A stretch of 64,000 nt of DNA from Hypericum androsaemum (taxonomy: Eukaryota; Streptophyta; Magnoliopsida; Malpighiales; Hypericaceae): contig OZ023181.1 in assembly GCA_963995505.1 (NCBI GenBank), forward strand, positions 23,432,366 through 23,496,365. The letters run 5' to 3'. Position 1 is the stretch's first letter. Every line of letters starts with the position of its first letter. Shown here one piece after another: positions 1-10,532 of this stretch. Below the pieces are notes generated by a model, which worked only from the letters and a program-made list of their open reading frames with translations, was not told the origin of the DNA and searched no databases. The position numbers were made by a program, and so were the translations under genes.

Positions 1-588
1 TCATTAAAAAACTCAAAATAAATCAAATTTAGATGGATTGTATTTAATTTTCTATTTATTACAACATTGGTTAAAAATAAATCTATAAAAAGTCATTAAA
101 AAACTCAAAAAAAATAAAGGAGGCGCCCTAGTTGGGTGGCGCCTCCACTTTGATTTTTTTTTGTATTATTTTATACTACTGCAAGTAAAAATGTAAGTAT
201 ATTTTGATAAATTCATATCAAAGTATTGGGATAAATTTACGAATTGAATCAAGTTTATCCATAATTTGCAAAAAAATAAATTTCAATAAATTCGGCCACT
301 TTTAATTGCTCGGTATCTCTTTATTTATTCTACGACCAAATATTTTTTTTTGGAATCAAAAAATTTTTTTTGGAGGCGCCAACCTATTAGGGCGCCTCCA
401 CTAATTTTTTTTTTTAAATCTAGTTTCCCGACAAGCTGTAGCGGTTGCAGTCGAGGCGCCATTTGGAGAGGGCGCCTTCTTCAAAGTTTTTTAATATTAA
501 AAAATCTTTCGGCCTATTTTGAGAATATATATAATTTTTTACCTATATAGAGAAAATATGTATATTTTTTACCTATTTGAGAAAAAAT
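1..588. mobile_element. Right part of a MULE-like foldback element, cut by the window edge
   Basis: This AT-rich block ends with short repeats of the type 'ttttttacctattt' followed by 'gagaaaaaatcccg', closely resembling the right terminal inverted repeat of the complete foldback element at 14769-15799. It contains three GGCGCC-centred hairpins (119-148, 372-399, 453-479). The flanking sequence from about 589 onward is the R module, which at 22025 and 40177 continues without this element, so the right border lies near 588. The left border is outside the window. No coding potential is seen; the short ORF at 350-550 is a chance reading through repeats. Confidence 0.6.
119..479. repeat. Three GGAGGCGCC...GGCGCCTCC hairpins
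   Basis: Three separate inverted repeats share the stem GGAGGCGCC/GGCGCCTCC (or GAGGCGCC/GGCGCCTT) with loops of about 8-12 nt, at 119-148, 372-399 and 453-479. The loops differ while the stems are conserved. The same stem recurs in the second element at 14948-14978. They are islands of GC in DNA that is otherwise about 75-80 percent AT by eye. Confidence 0.8.
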
Positions 589-2330
589 CCCGAGATCTTA
601 GGGGTTAGAAAACTTAAGATATCATTTTCAAACGTTAACATCTGCGCCTCGGCATCTTTTTTTTGTACCTAACATATTGTGAATTGAATGGAGATTCGAA
701 GATAGATTATATATATCTTCTTTAAAAAAAACTGTAGGTAGATTATATACTTTAACTCTATAGTTCGATGTTTGTAACTAGTTTAATTTAATTAAATAAG
801 CGTTATTTTTTTATACGTCTCTTTGGTTGTAAGTGGAGTAGCAGTGTTTTTTTCCTTCAGATAATTAGGTTTTTTATATAGATGTTTTTTTATACTGTTA
901 AATTTCAACAAAATTTTTTAATTCAATATTGCAGAAGGTCAAATCCAATCCCAAAAAAAATCAACTATAAAATATTGTTTGTTAACACGTGACAAGAATT
1001 GAGCCAATTAAAGGTCCCAGGTATTGGACCTTGGGACCATAAGTCACTCATTATTGGGCAAAAATGGGTCCAGGCCCATTAGACCCAAAAGTCATTGGGT
1101 AGCTTTGCCACGTGACAAAAAATTAGTGGGTAGCTCTGCCACGTGGCCGACACATGGCACCACGTGGTGAAGCTATTGGGTAGCTTCGACACGTGGCAGA
1201 CAAGTGGCGCCATATGGATGACACGTGGCGCACATGTGAGAGCCGGACCTCCCTATAAAAGGGAGAAACAACTGGTGACCAAGATGTACTTTTCCCATTC
1301 TGATAAAATACACATCAGAGGACTTAATACGGATTAGTTCCAGTTGTTCTCAGATTTTGCAAAGCAAGAAAACTCATGGAAATCGTTTACGTATCCGATC
1401 CGTTTGTGATCGTAAACCGCCGGTGACAATATCTCGTTATCCTATCATGTGTGAAGCACGCTACAACAAGTAAGTCTTGTTATTTATTAATAAATTTATT
1501 TCATTAATTAGGAGATAATTAACTCATAATCATGTGTTAATTATGGGCCAAATCCTTCACCAGGACAGGCTAGCCGGGTACGAAGGTCCAGCCAGGCCCA
1601 TGGCTATTAAATGTTTTGTTTTGCTTAACAGGAAGTCTCATTAATTTAATTGAAGTTGATTTTCCAGCAATTTTATGCTATATTCTAACGTATTTTACAA
1701 TTATTATTATTATAGTATATATTGTCAAGCACATAAATCAATTGATTATTCGAGTTTATCCAAATATTGAGTTTAATATTCTAAGTTGAGCCCTTGGACC
1801 CGTCGTGGGAATGCAAGAAGAAGGACGGACGGGCCCAATTATTATCAAGCAGAAACCAATACTTCGAAACCACCTTGGGCCTAATTGTTTGCCGCCCATG
1901 TCAGGCTTCCGTGGTCATTGGCAAAACGCAAGAGCCCTTAATACGTACTTGTTCAAAATAAATGGAGATTCATAGAATGGCTAAGACAGCTAGAGATTTT
2001 GCACATTTTCGGTAATCCGCGAATATGATCTAGAGATTAGTGTTAACATTAGTAGGGAATAGTTTTCATTCGGTTAAAATTTAAGATCAGTCCAAATTTC
2101 GTATATATTTATATTTTTTAAATAGTAATGGTTCTTTATAAAAATGTAAATAATCTTCTGCCTCTTAGAAAACTACAAAGGATCACCTTGGTGGAGATGC
2201 TTTAGGTGATTAGACAGATAAGATCAAATGGCTTGGAAAAAGTAGGAGATCTCAAAGTCTTAAGCACTTGAATTTTTTAATTTTATCCACCAAAATAACT
2301 TGGTCTTACTTGGCTTAGATTTGCTAGGAA
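589..2330. repeat. R module, unit 1 copy
   Basis: This non-coding AT-rich block recurs at 21842-23525 and 39998-42155 in the same orientation. Shared landmarks are 'gagatcttaggggt', 'gttcgatgtttgtaactag', 'ggaagtctcat/aataattt' and the 'cttggacccgtcgtggg' segment. Relative to the other copies it carries an LTR-like insertion (about 985-1563) and lacks about 330 bp around 2030. No gene is recognised in it. Confidence 0.8.
985..1563 (+). mobile_element. Solo LTR-like insertion with G-box cluster and TATA box
   Basis: R copies 2 and 3 read 'aacacgtg(a/c)cacaagg/agctagcc' straight through this point (around 22400 and 40575), whereas unit 1 has about 570 extra bp. The insert holds five CACGTG boxes (1109, 1140, 1161, 1190, 1222), a TATAAAA at 1254-1260 and downstream sequence resembling the R-U5 part of the copia LTR at 9534-10183 in opposite orientation. 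That fits a solo LTR of a related family. Exact ends and the target duplication are not resolved. Confidence 0.55.
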
Positions 2331-2469
2331 GGGAATCAAATCATTTTTTTAGGATAATCGATTACTTCATTTCATAAGCTTAAAAGAGATGTTTCCTTAA
2401 TTTCCAAATGCTCCATAGGATAGCTACGATAGTAGCCAGAGCTGCACGCTCTTTTTCGAAGATGAGTGC
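2331..2469 (-). pseudogene. 3' end of LINE remnant, unit 1 (interrupted by copia 1)
   Basis: The sequence matches the 3' end of the unit 3 LINE (about 42156-42200 and 42903-42984). The RNase H part present in unit 3 is deleted here between 'cttaaaagag' and 'atgtttcctt'. The LINE runs on the minus strand and resumes at 10189 after the copia insertion; the last five bases (2465-2469, agtgc) are the left target duplication of that copia. Confidence 0.7.
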
Positions 2470-2749
2470 TGCTGGTTTTAACGTGTAATAAACGAGTAAT
2501 TATATATTAAACCTAATTAATTAATAAACTAATTCGTTAATAATAAATCACTTACTTGTTGGAGCAAGAGGTCCACAGGTTCGAGTCCACAATGTCTTCA
2601 TGCCAGTCGAATTACGATCACGTTATAACGAATTCGTAATTAATTTTCACGAGATTTCCTCTATTGAAAATCTGATCAAAACTCAGGGACTATTCTAGAG
2701 TTTTTTCTTTCTTATTAAGTGGTTGTGGGAAAACTTACAGATTGGTTCT
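2470..2749 (-). repeat. Copia 1 3' LTR, truncated (R-U5 side only)
   Basis: About 280 bp align to the inner-to-outer part of the complete LTR at 9534-9813, with about 22 differences by hand count, 18 of them transitions. The match stops after 'gattggttc', and the U3 half and polypurine tract are missing. A deletion joined the LTR remnant directly to internal 3' sequence. Confidence 0.85.
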
Positions 2750-3319
2750 CGATATGCCATAATCTTTTCATGAACTTTCCAAGCTAGCAACACTGGACCA
2801 TACTTCCAGAATACGTTTAGGATCTTAAGGATAGGTTTCGGGAATCACAGTTCTCGAAAATTGGTCTCACACCAGGGATTGTGAAATCACTCAACATTTT
2901 CATCCCATCCAGTGGTCGATTAGCACACATGACACTTATCACGTGTTACGGTGTATATTCTTTTTTAAAGAAACACATGTCATTTAACACCATACTAGAG
3001 TATCGGTCTTAGCTTAACTCTAAGCTAATAGGACAGACAGTATGATAAGTTCCACTTATATCTTATCATATGGATTGTAGAAAATCCAAATGTAGCGACT
3101 TATTCCCGCATCCCATAAGAAAACTTGCTCTTTAGCAAAACGGTATTCCGTCATAGGACATGCACTTATGAATGTCCAATAACTGCCTCATGTTATCTAG
3201 GAATTAACTTCTTGACTCATTGAGGTAAACACCAGTGTGAGTGGGCTACTTCTCTGTCCGACATATTTCATAAATAACTCATATTGCCAAATAAAATCCC
3301 TTTATTTCAACTAATTGGA
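2750..3319 (-). other. Copia 1 3' non-coding region
   Basis: This stretch lies between the RNase H stop and the truncated LTR. It has no long ORF. It matches in character the 3' untranslated part of plant copia elements, which is a family-level inference. Confidence 0.5.
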
Positions 3320-4815
3320 TTACAAATGAAACCGTCGTAAACTCAGCGACTTAACATGTTTCTCGAACACTTCTCGAGGTAATGCTTTAGTCATTGGATC
3401 TGCGACCATATCTTTTGTAGATATGTTTTTCATACGCAGTTCTTTATATTTTACTAAATTTCTAACAAAGTAAAATTTAATATCTATATGCTTAGCCGTG
3501 CTATGGAATCTAGGATCCTTAGCATAGGCTATAGCTGCCTGGTTGTCACAGAATAGACTCACGGACTCCGTCGAGTTGATCAGGGAGAGATGGCTTAAGA
3601 ATCTCTTCAACTATACCGCTTCTTGTGCAGCATGAGCTGAAGCTACATATTTTGCTTTCATTGTTGACAGGGATACACAGGTTTGCTTCTTACTGCTCCT
3701 TGAGATAGCACCCCCGCCCAACAAGAAAAGAAATCCATATATAGACTTTTTCTTGTCCACGTCGCCTCCCGAATCAGCATCAGTGTAGCCACTCAGTATC
3801 AGGTCATGCCCTTGATAACACAAGGAGTATTCTGCAGTAGTGTTCAAATATTTCAAAATCTCTTTGACAACCTTCTAGTGAGCACTGCCTGGATCAGACT
3901 GATATCTGCTTGCTATCCCAACAGCATAGCAAATATCAGGTCTCGTACACAACATTGCATACATCAGGCATCCAACTGCGTTGGCGTAAGGAATCTTCTC
4001 CATGTCTCCACGTTGTTTAGCTATTTTTGGACACATCTCCTTACACAAATTATGACCTTTAACCAATGGGACGTACTTCGGATTACTGTGATCACATTTG
4101 AAATGTTCTACTACTTTGCGAATATATGTCTCTTGTGAAAGAGACACTATCTTTTTCGAACGATTCCTCGAAATCTTAACTCCGAGTATGTAATCCACTT
4201 CACCCATATCTTTCATTTCAAAGTTTGAAGATAACCAATCTTTGATTTCGACAAGAAATCCCATGTCATTTCCAGCTAAAAGTATATCATCAACATACAA
4301 AGTGATGATGACAAACTTCTTTCCTGATCGCTTAACAAACAGCAGTGATCTTCGTCTATCATTATAAAATCATGCGCCATGATTGTATTATGAAAGTGAA
4401 TAAACCACTGTCTAGACGACTTCTTAAGGCCATAAATTGATCTATTCAATTTGTAAATTTTATGTTCGCAGCCTTTTTGAATATAGCCCTCAGGCTGAAT
4501 CATGTAGATTTCTTCATCCAATTCTCCGTGGAGAAAAGTAATCTTTACATCCATTTGATGTAATTCTAGATTCATGTTAGCAACCATAGCTAAAATGACC
4601 CTAATTGACGTAAATCTAACAACAGGTGCAAAAATCTCCTCGTAGTCTATCCCAGCCTGTTGTTTGAACCCTTGGGCAACCAAACGTACTTTGTATCTTT
4701 TGATACTGCCATCTGCATTGCGCTTGATTTTGAGAATCCACTTATTCCCAATTGCCGTACGCCCCCTAGGTAGGTCAACCAGATTCCAAACCTGGTTTTT
4801 GATCATGGAAGACAT
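3320..4815 (-). pseudogene. Copia 1 reverse transcriptase and RNase H, broken
   Basis: On the minus strand the RT begins near 4815 with NKWILKIKRNADGSI and RLVAQGFKQQAGIDYEEIF-type motifs, continues through DVKITFLHGELDEEIYM, and carries the catalytic YVDDI at about 4300. The RNase H portion includes DADSGGD, SKKQTCVSLST and FCDNQAAIAYAKDP (3320-3856). Together these would copy the RNA genome into DNA and degrade the template. Frame changes near 4276-4300 and 3856-3875 split the reading into at least four pieces, so this copy cannot make the polyprotein. Confidence 0.88.
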
Positions 4816-4978
4816 TTCTTCCTCCGTTGCATTTATCTATTCAGTTCGTTTTGGAGATGACAAAGCTCCAGATACATTCTTCATCTTCATCCTGTAGGAT
4901 GGCCAGAAGAATTTTACTTAGACTACCAAATTTCTTTAGTGATACCAAGAACGCATTAGCCTCGCCTTCGATGTCAAA

Positions 4979-6288
4979 TCATCGGCGTGGTATGCTAGTT
5001 CTGCTAGACCTACGGTATTCCCAGTTTTGATAAATATCTCTCATATATTTATCATATCCAGGAATCACACTCCCACTGGGTAGAAATACCGTACTCCCAC
5101 TAGAATAAGGAATAATCTCCCTTTCAGGACTCAGATCACGACCTTTCGGATCATTTTGAATTAGAAAATCTGTATCTTCCTCCTCAATTCTCCCACTCGG
5201 AAGAAGTGATCCAATTGATTCTGGTTCATCTGTCTCATAAAGGGCAAGGTCATTATTAACCTCCCTCAACCTTGAAAATTCATTCTCCAAAAACGTGGCA
5301 TCACATGATTCAAATTCTGTTACATGTCCATCGTCCAGTTCACCCACGAACACGTACCCTTTAGATACCTCTGAGTATGTTATAAAGATACTTTTTCTAC
5401 CTCTCGGTCCTAATTTATCGAAAATACTTGAGGTAGAATAGACATAGGCACACACCCCCATGGCTTAAAATATGATAGATCGGGCTTCCGATCTGTCCAT
5501 ATTTCATAAGGAGTGGCTGTAACAGACTTGGAGGGGACACGGTTTAGAACATATGCGACAGTCAGGAGCGCATCTCCATAGAATGTTATAGGCAAACTTG
5601 CCTCTGCCATCATCGATCTAACCATGTCAAGAAGAGTTATATTCCTTCTTTCAGCAACCCTATTTTGCTGGGGTGTATGGAGAATGAACAACTGATATTC
5701 AATCCCTTTTTCAATGCATAGAGCTTTGAACTCATCTGAAAGATATTCACGGCCACGATCAGTTCATAAGGCCTTTATCTTTCTGTCCTTCTGATTCTCA
5801 ACAAAACTCATGTACATTATGAAGCAGTTTAAGGCTTCAGACTTGTGAGAAATCAGGTATATCATACCATATCTAGTATAGTCATCAATGAAGGTGATGA
5901 AGTAATATGCTCCATGCCTTGCCCTCACGTTCATTGGACCACAGATATCAGAATGGACTAATTGTAGTAGAAATTCAGCTCTAGTCCCAGTACCGAAAGA
6001 TTTCCTTATGCTTTTCTCTTCTAGACAGAATACGCATCTGGGTAATATAGATCTCTCTATATTTTTCAGTAGTCCTGCCTTTGCTTGACAGTTTAAACGA
6101 TCTTGACCGATATGGTCTAGTCTAGAATGCCACAGTTTAATATCATCTTTCGATGAGTTTGAACTAGTGACTAAGGAAAATTTTTCACAAGGATCAATAT
6201 CCAGAATCAAAAAACCTTCCGATATATATCCAAGGCCCAAATAGGCATCATCCAAATATAACCTAACAGTGTCGTCCTTAAACGACAA
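4979..6288 (-). pseudogene. Copia 1 integrase with GAG-pre-integrase domain, broken
   Basis: The minus strand encodes a GAG-pre-integrase segment (LWHSRLDHIGQDRLNC), then the integrase core with DICGPMNV, FIDDYTRYGMIYL and TPQQNRVAERRNITLLD, and the plant-copia region IWTDRKPDLSYFKPWGC (about 5410-5691). Integrase inserts the cDNA into the chromosome. The frame breaks at about 5691-5764 and 5410-5461. The C-terminal tail (4979-5461) contains the usual low-complexity link to RT. Confidence 0.85.
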
Positions 6289-7448
6289 CTAAAAGCCTAA
6301 AGACATTAAGGCCGAAACAGAGATCAGGTTCCTTCGAATGTCTGGAGCAAACAACACGTCATACAAAAAAAGAACACGACCACCACGAAGGTGCAATTTA
6401 CAAGTGTCCAGGCCTTTCGCATCTACACACGAGTTGTTACCGACAAAAATAATTTTTGCTCCAGCCGGCAACCGCCTGTATTCAACGAACGAACAACGGT
6501 CTCTGGCTACATGGTCTGTCGCTCCTGAATCAATCACCCACATAGAATGTGACTCAGTTAAAAGGGTACAAGAGGATACGTACAACTTACGTATACTTGA
6601 GTTTAGGTGTACCTGCTTGGGCATCTTGCAATCTTTTGCAAAACATCCCTTCTGTTGACAGTTAAAACATTTCACTTTTGAAATGTTAAACTACTTTTTC
6701 TTTTTAGCCTTGGAGCCATCTAACTTGGTTCCTTGTTTTTCAGCCTTTGGAGTTTCCTTACACTTACCCTTTCATTTACCTTTCTTCTTTTTCCCACCAT
6801 ACCCAATTGAACTAGTCAAATGGGCTTCAGGCTGAGATTTCATAGCTAAGAGGTAATCTTCCTCCAGCTCAAGGTGTCTGGCAACATCATCAAATATTAC
6901 AAATTAGTCGGAATGGGTAAGATTCATCTTCATATATTCATAACTTGGTGGTAGGAAACTGATGATAGCTTGAATCTACTGCTCGTTGCTAAGTATGTGA
7001 CCAGCTTCTGCTAGTTCACTGATCATGTTAGACATTACTCTCAAGTGTTTTCTCATGGTAACCTCCGGACGCTTCTTAAAGGTGTCAAACCTTATGGTAA
7101 AAGCACGCAGCTTTGACACTGAAAGCTTTCCGAATTTTTGTTTGAGAGCGTCCCATAACTCTTTCGCGTTGTCATACACGCAAAATTGTTGGGTGACATC
7201 TTCCATCATCGAACTCAACAAAATCAACCGGGCAGTAGCGCTCTTTTTCTTCCAAATAACATAAGCTTCTTTTCTCGCTTAAGCTTATGTTGAGCAGTTC
7301 TGCCTTCATCAAGCTCATCTATTATCAAATGTATGTGCTCCAGAACTTCTTGTTCCTCAAGCACATATTGGATTTTCATGCTCCAATTCTCATAGTTTTC
7401 ACCGTTGAGTTTTAACTCAGCTATGATAAATCTAGAAGCAACTAACAT
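6289..7448 (-). pseudogene. Copia 1 gag, zinc knuckle and protease, broken
   Basis: The gag start is seen at 7448 (LNGENYENWSMKIQYVLEE), followed by the UBN2-type region (LWDALKQKFGKLSVSKL, about 7000-7227). A zinc knuckle CFNCQQKGCFAKDC lies near 6675; the canonical histidine of CX2CX4HX4C is replaced by cysteine. The aspartic protease active site VIDSGATDH follows (about 6530). Stops between 6976 and 6675 and near 7224 break the frame. Gag packages the RNA and the protease processes the polyprotein. Confidence 0.85.
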
Positions 7449-9519
7449 CTCTATAGGAAATTTTTAATACAAGAATATATTAGAAATTTGATTTGGCAAT
7501 ATGATTCAATTTACTAAACACTCATAACTTTTAACGATACGAAGTCCTTGATTAACCTCAAAATCGAAGTGGGTCGCGGGCATGCTTCCCCTCACCATTC
7601 AAGTATTAATTTTAAACTTCAACCGTTTAAATTTTATCGATAGTAAACTCAAGTGGTAGCAACTAAACAAACATCTTTGTTTAATTACACACATCACATT
7701 TGTACATTCTGAGTTTACACACATATAAAAAACTCAGATAAGGTCTCAACCTATTGTACAAAATTTCCCCAAAAATAACATATGTATATGGGGACAGTTA
7801 AACATAACATGTAATCACATGAGGATCGGGTGTCCAGGCGATCCGGTAGGAGAATCCAGATACATATCTAGATCTAAGTCCAAGGACGATCCTGTGGGGA
7901 CCGGGTGCGAGGACGATCCGGTGAAAAGTTCCAAGTTCACCACCGGAACTGGGATCGAATCCATAATCCAGATGATCAAGAGCGGAGGAAAATTGTAATG
8001 GTACTCCTTAGCGAGGTAGCGGTTCAAGATCAAATCGCTTCGCAGCTCCAGGACGGGAGAAGGTATCATTTCTCTGAGAAGACCCCTCTCATCGAGGTAG
8101 TGGATCAGACCATAGAGGGCATCTCTATGGGTATTGATCTCAGGTTCCCTGAAGACACACATATCTTCTTGGATTTTCAGCGTGACCAGGAGGTCTCGAA
8201 ACATGGAGGGCCAGTCCTCTCCATAATTATAACCTCTGGCCCAGATGCAGTCTTGCATCTCCCGGTGAACAGCCTCGATGTGCTCAACGATGACATACAT
8301 GTCATCCTTAGGCACTCGCAGCGGTAAACGGCGCCTCAGAACCTTTTGTCGAAGTTCCGTTGCACAATAGTTTAGATACCATTCTCCAGTAGCCATCGAA
8401 TCTTGTATCAATTACAAGCCAATTTCGGGTTAATTCTCATATTCTCCCAAAATAGGATTGAAAAACTCATTTTTCAATCTTTTGATGATCATACTATGGG
8501 CCAATCTATGTGATATTAGTTAAATTTAACATATCTCGGAACTCGTTCCAAAATATATATGTCGTTTATTAAAAATATCGTTATAATTTTAATAAACCAA
8601 ATTGACAAATTTTTTTATCAATTTATTAGATTTTAATTGATTAAAAACTGATTTTATCCAATTAAAAGAGAGAAAACTCGATATTTTAAGTCCAATTTTG
8701 ACTTAAGTCAAAATTAACCATAAATCGGGTTGGGTCGAATCAAGAAACCAGGCCAATTCAACCAGTTTTTTGATTTTCTTGATCTGAGTATAAATATTTT
8801 CGGGAAAAAATTCATGAAATTACAATTTTGCCCCTCGCAGATTTTCCCCCTCCCTTTCTTTTTCTTCTCCGGCGCGACTCCGAACACCTCAAACCCTCCG
8901 GCCACGACCACGGCCAAACGACGGCGAGACGACGGCCGAGACCACCCTCAATCGACTCGCCATGGTCTCGCGAGCTCGTCGGTACCGGGCGCTTGTCTTC
9001 TCCCTCGCGACTTTCCGGCGAGCTCCGAAGCTTGAATCTTCATTTTTCGGCGACGTCGATCCATAAAAGTGGTATAGAGGCGTCGAGGACAAGCAGGAGA
9101 ATCAATTATCATCGATCTCCAGCGTCGAAATCGTCAGATTTCTGACGAAATCGACAAAAATCGATTTGGGGTAAAATCCCCCCGAAATTGCCCGATTAGG
9201 GTTCCTCGGAATTGAATTGAAATGGAAAATTTTAATTTAGTCCCGAAGGTTTCTAAAAATTGCACTGAAGTCCATGACACGTAGGTGCCACGTAATTGGT
9301 CAAATTTCAGATTGGTACATTAGGTTTTGCGCGTGCACGAATTTGCCCACGTTGATAGGCAAAATTTAATTTAGTCCACTTGTTCTAAATTAATTACATT
9401 AAAGTCCAATAGATTGTAATTTTCAATAAAATCACAATTAATACAATTTTTAACCCAAAAAATCACATAATTACTTGAATTACAATATCATATCATCATC
9501 AAAACATGGTTTCAACAAT
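7449..9519 (-). other. Copia 1 long 5' leader
   Basis: Two kilobases separate the primer site from gag, much longer than the usual copia leader of a few hundred bases. It contains the extra minus-strand ORF 7815-8411, an AT-rich stretch 7449-7810, and a GC-rich island at 8860-9170 rich in 'ccg/cgg' and CT tracts. The island has overlapping ORFs on both strands, none recognised. Its composition is like a plant 5' UTR or first exon, so capture of host DNA is possible but not shown. Confidence 0.5.
7815..8411 (-). CDS. Extra ORF upstream of gag in copia 1, function unknown
   Basis: This is an open frame of 198 codons in the sense orientation of the element, between the primer site and gag. From its start (about 8411; a second Met five codons on) it reads as a soluble, mixed-charge protein with a central segment rich in acidic and aromatic residues (ARGYNYGEDWPSMF) and a C-terminal tail repeating PTGS and DLDLD motifs. 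No signal peptide, membrane segment or familiar catalytic motif is visible. It is intact while gag and pol beside it are broken. Known plant Ty3/Ogre elements carry an ORF upstream of gag, but this position is unusual for copia. It could be a captured host exon, an element-specific protein or chance. Confidence 0.4.
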   Translation of the reverse strand: MIQDSMATGEWYLNYCATELRQKVLRRRLPLRVPKDDMYVIVEHIEAVHREMQDCIWARGYNYGEDWPSMFRDLLVTLKIQEDMCVFREPEINTHRDALYGLIHYLDERGLLREMIPSPVLELRSDLILNRYLAKEYHYNFPPLLIIWIMDSIPVPVVNLELFTGSSSHPVPTGSSLDLDLDMYLDSPTGSPGHPILM

Positions 9520-9531
9520 GCTCTGATACCA
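9520..9531 (-). promoter_or_regulatory. Copia 1 primer-binding site
   Basis: On the minus strand this reads TGGTATCAGAGC, complementary to the 3' end of plant initiator Met tRNA. It lies two bases inside the 5' LTR border, as in other copia elements. Confidence 0.9.
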
Positions 9532-9533
9532 AT

Positions 9534-10183
9534 TGCTGGTTTCAACATGTAATTAATGAGTAATTATATATTAAACTTGATTAATTAACAAACTAATTCG
9601 TTAATAATAAATCACTAACTTGTTGAAGCAAGAGGTCCACAGGTTCGAGTCCACAATGTCTTCGTGCCAGTCAAATTATGATCATGTTATAACGGATTCG
9701 TAATTGATTTTTAGGAGATTTTCTCTATTGAAAATCTGATCAAAACTCAGGGACTATTCCAGAGTTTTTTCTTTCTTATTGAGTGGTTGTGGTAAAACTT
9801 ATAGATTGGTTCATCCAGATTTTCCTTTTTATAGGAATATTCGGCCAATCAGAATGCACCACGTGGCATACCACGTGGCGCACATGGCTGCCACGTGGTG
9901 CTCTGGGCCGCATGTCCACCACGTGGCAATTCTGGGCCGCATGTCCGACATGTGGCATGCCACGTGGCAAAGCTACCCCTAGCTTTGCGAAGTGATGCCA
10001 CGTCAGCGTGCCACATGGGCTGCCAACTCTGGTGTAGCTGAGTCAGCACCACGCATGCTGACGTGGCGCCTGTGTGGCCCTGGGCCAGTCAACTCGGGTT
10101 GACCGGCCTATACTACCCAATATATGGGCCTGGGCCCAATCAGGCATAATAATAATTGCCTGATTGGGCCTTGAGGTCCAACA
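9534..10183 (-). repeat. Copia 1 5' LTR, complete (650 bp)
   Basis: It begins TGCTGG on the plus strand and ends CCAACA, giving TGTTGG...CCAGCA in element orientation. A TATA-like CCTATAAAAAGG lies on the minus strand at about 9824-9835, with the G-box cluster upstream of it. The inner border abuts the primer site and the outer border abuts the target duplication. Confidence 0.92.
9856..9970 (-). promoter_or_regulatory. Array of five CACGTG G-boxes in the LTR U3
   Basis: CACGTG occurs at 9860, 9872, 9892, 9920 and 9961, nearly all as CCACGTGG, just upstream of the LTR TATA box in element orientation. G-boxes bind plant bZIP and bHLH factors, including ABA- and light-response factors. The sequence is visible; inducible LTR transcription is inference. 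Confidence 0.7.
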
Positions 10184-10188
10184 AGTAC

Positions 10189-10530
10189 AACAAAGGGCAC
10201 AGTAAAATAATTGGATTCCGAGGACATGGGTTGGTAGCCGTGACCAATCTAGACAGCCAGAAAAATCAGGCACTCAAGGAGAATGTGCTTCACAGTTTCA
10301 GGGCAAGTGCGACAAGCAGGACAAAAAGATTCCACCTGAATTCCTCTCTTCAGCAAGTTGCATCGAACCGGCATGTTATCATCGATAGCCCGCCACAGGA
10401 AGATCTTCAACCGTGAAGGGCAAAATTGATTCCAACAGAGAGACCAAAAGTTTACTCGTGGTTGTTCCCGGCTGCCATAGACCGAAGAGCTCCACCATTG
10501 CTCAAAATTCATATAGTAACTCCTCCTCAC
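10189..10530 (-). pseudogene. LINE remnant, zf-RVT segment (unit 1)
   Basis: The minus-strand frame 10249-10530 encodes a zf-RVT segment: FWSLCWNQFCPSRLKIFLWR, then a Cys-X2-Cys...His-X4-Cys zinc-ligand pattern (CPACRTCPETVKHILLEC). This domain follows the reverse transcriptase in plant LINEs. The same segment, shortened, is at 43030-43205 in unit 3. The reading is interrupted at 10533 by a nested retroposon and at 10188 by copia 1. Confidence 0.85.
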
Positions 10531-10532
10531 AG

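Larger units (their letters stand above)
2470..10183 (-). mobile_element. Ty1/copia retrotransposon 'copia 1', degenerate
   Basis: The element begins TG at 2470 and ends CA at 10183. It is flanked by agtgc (2465-2469) and agtac (10184-10188), a 5-bp target duplication with one change. The uninterrupted target is visible in unit 3 at about 42984 (gaagagtgcaacaaag). Minus-strand order from the right is: complete 5' LTR (9534-10183), Met-tRNA primer site (9520-9531), an unusually long 2-kb leader with an extra ORF (7815-8411), gag, protease, integrase, reverse transcriptase, RNase H (to 3320), 3' non-coding region, and a truncated 3' LTR (2470-2749). Gag-pol is split by many stops and frameshifts. 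The integrase and RNase H sequences look Tork/TNT1-like, which is inference. Confidence 0.9.

Noticed and set aside
8828..9145. Overlapping ORFs on both strands in the GC-rich island of the copia 1 leader
   Set aside because: Several frames are open at once because stops are rare in GC-rich DNA. No frame shows a known motif or stands out over the others.
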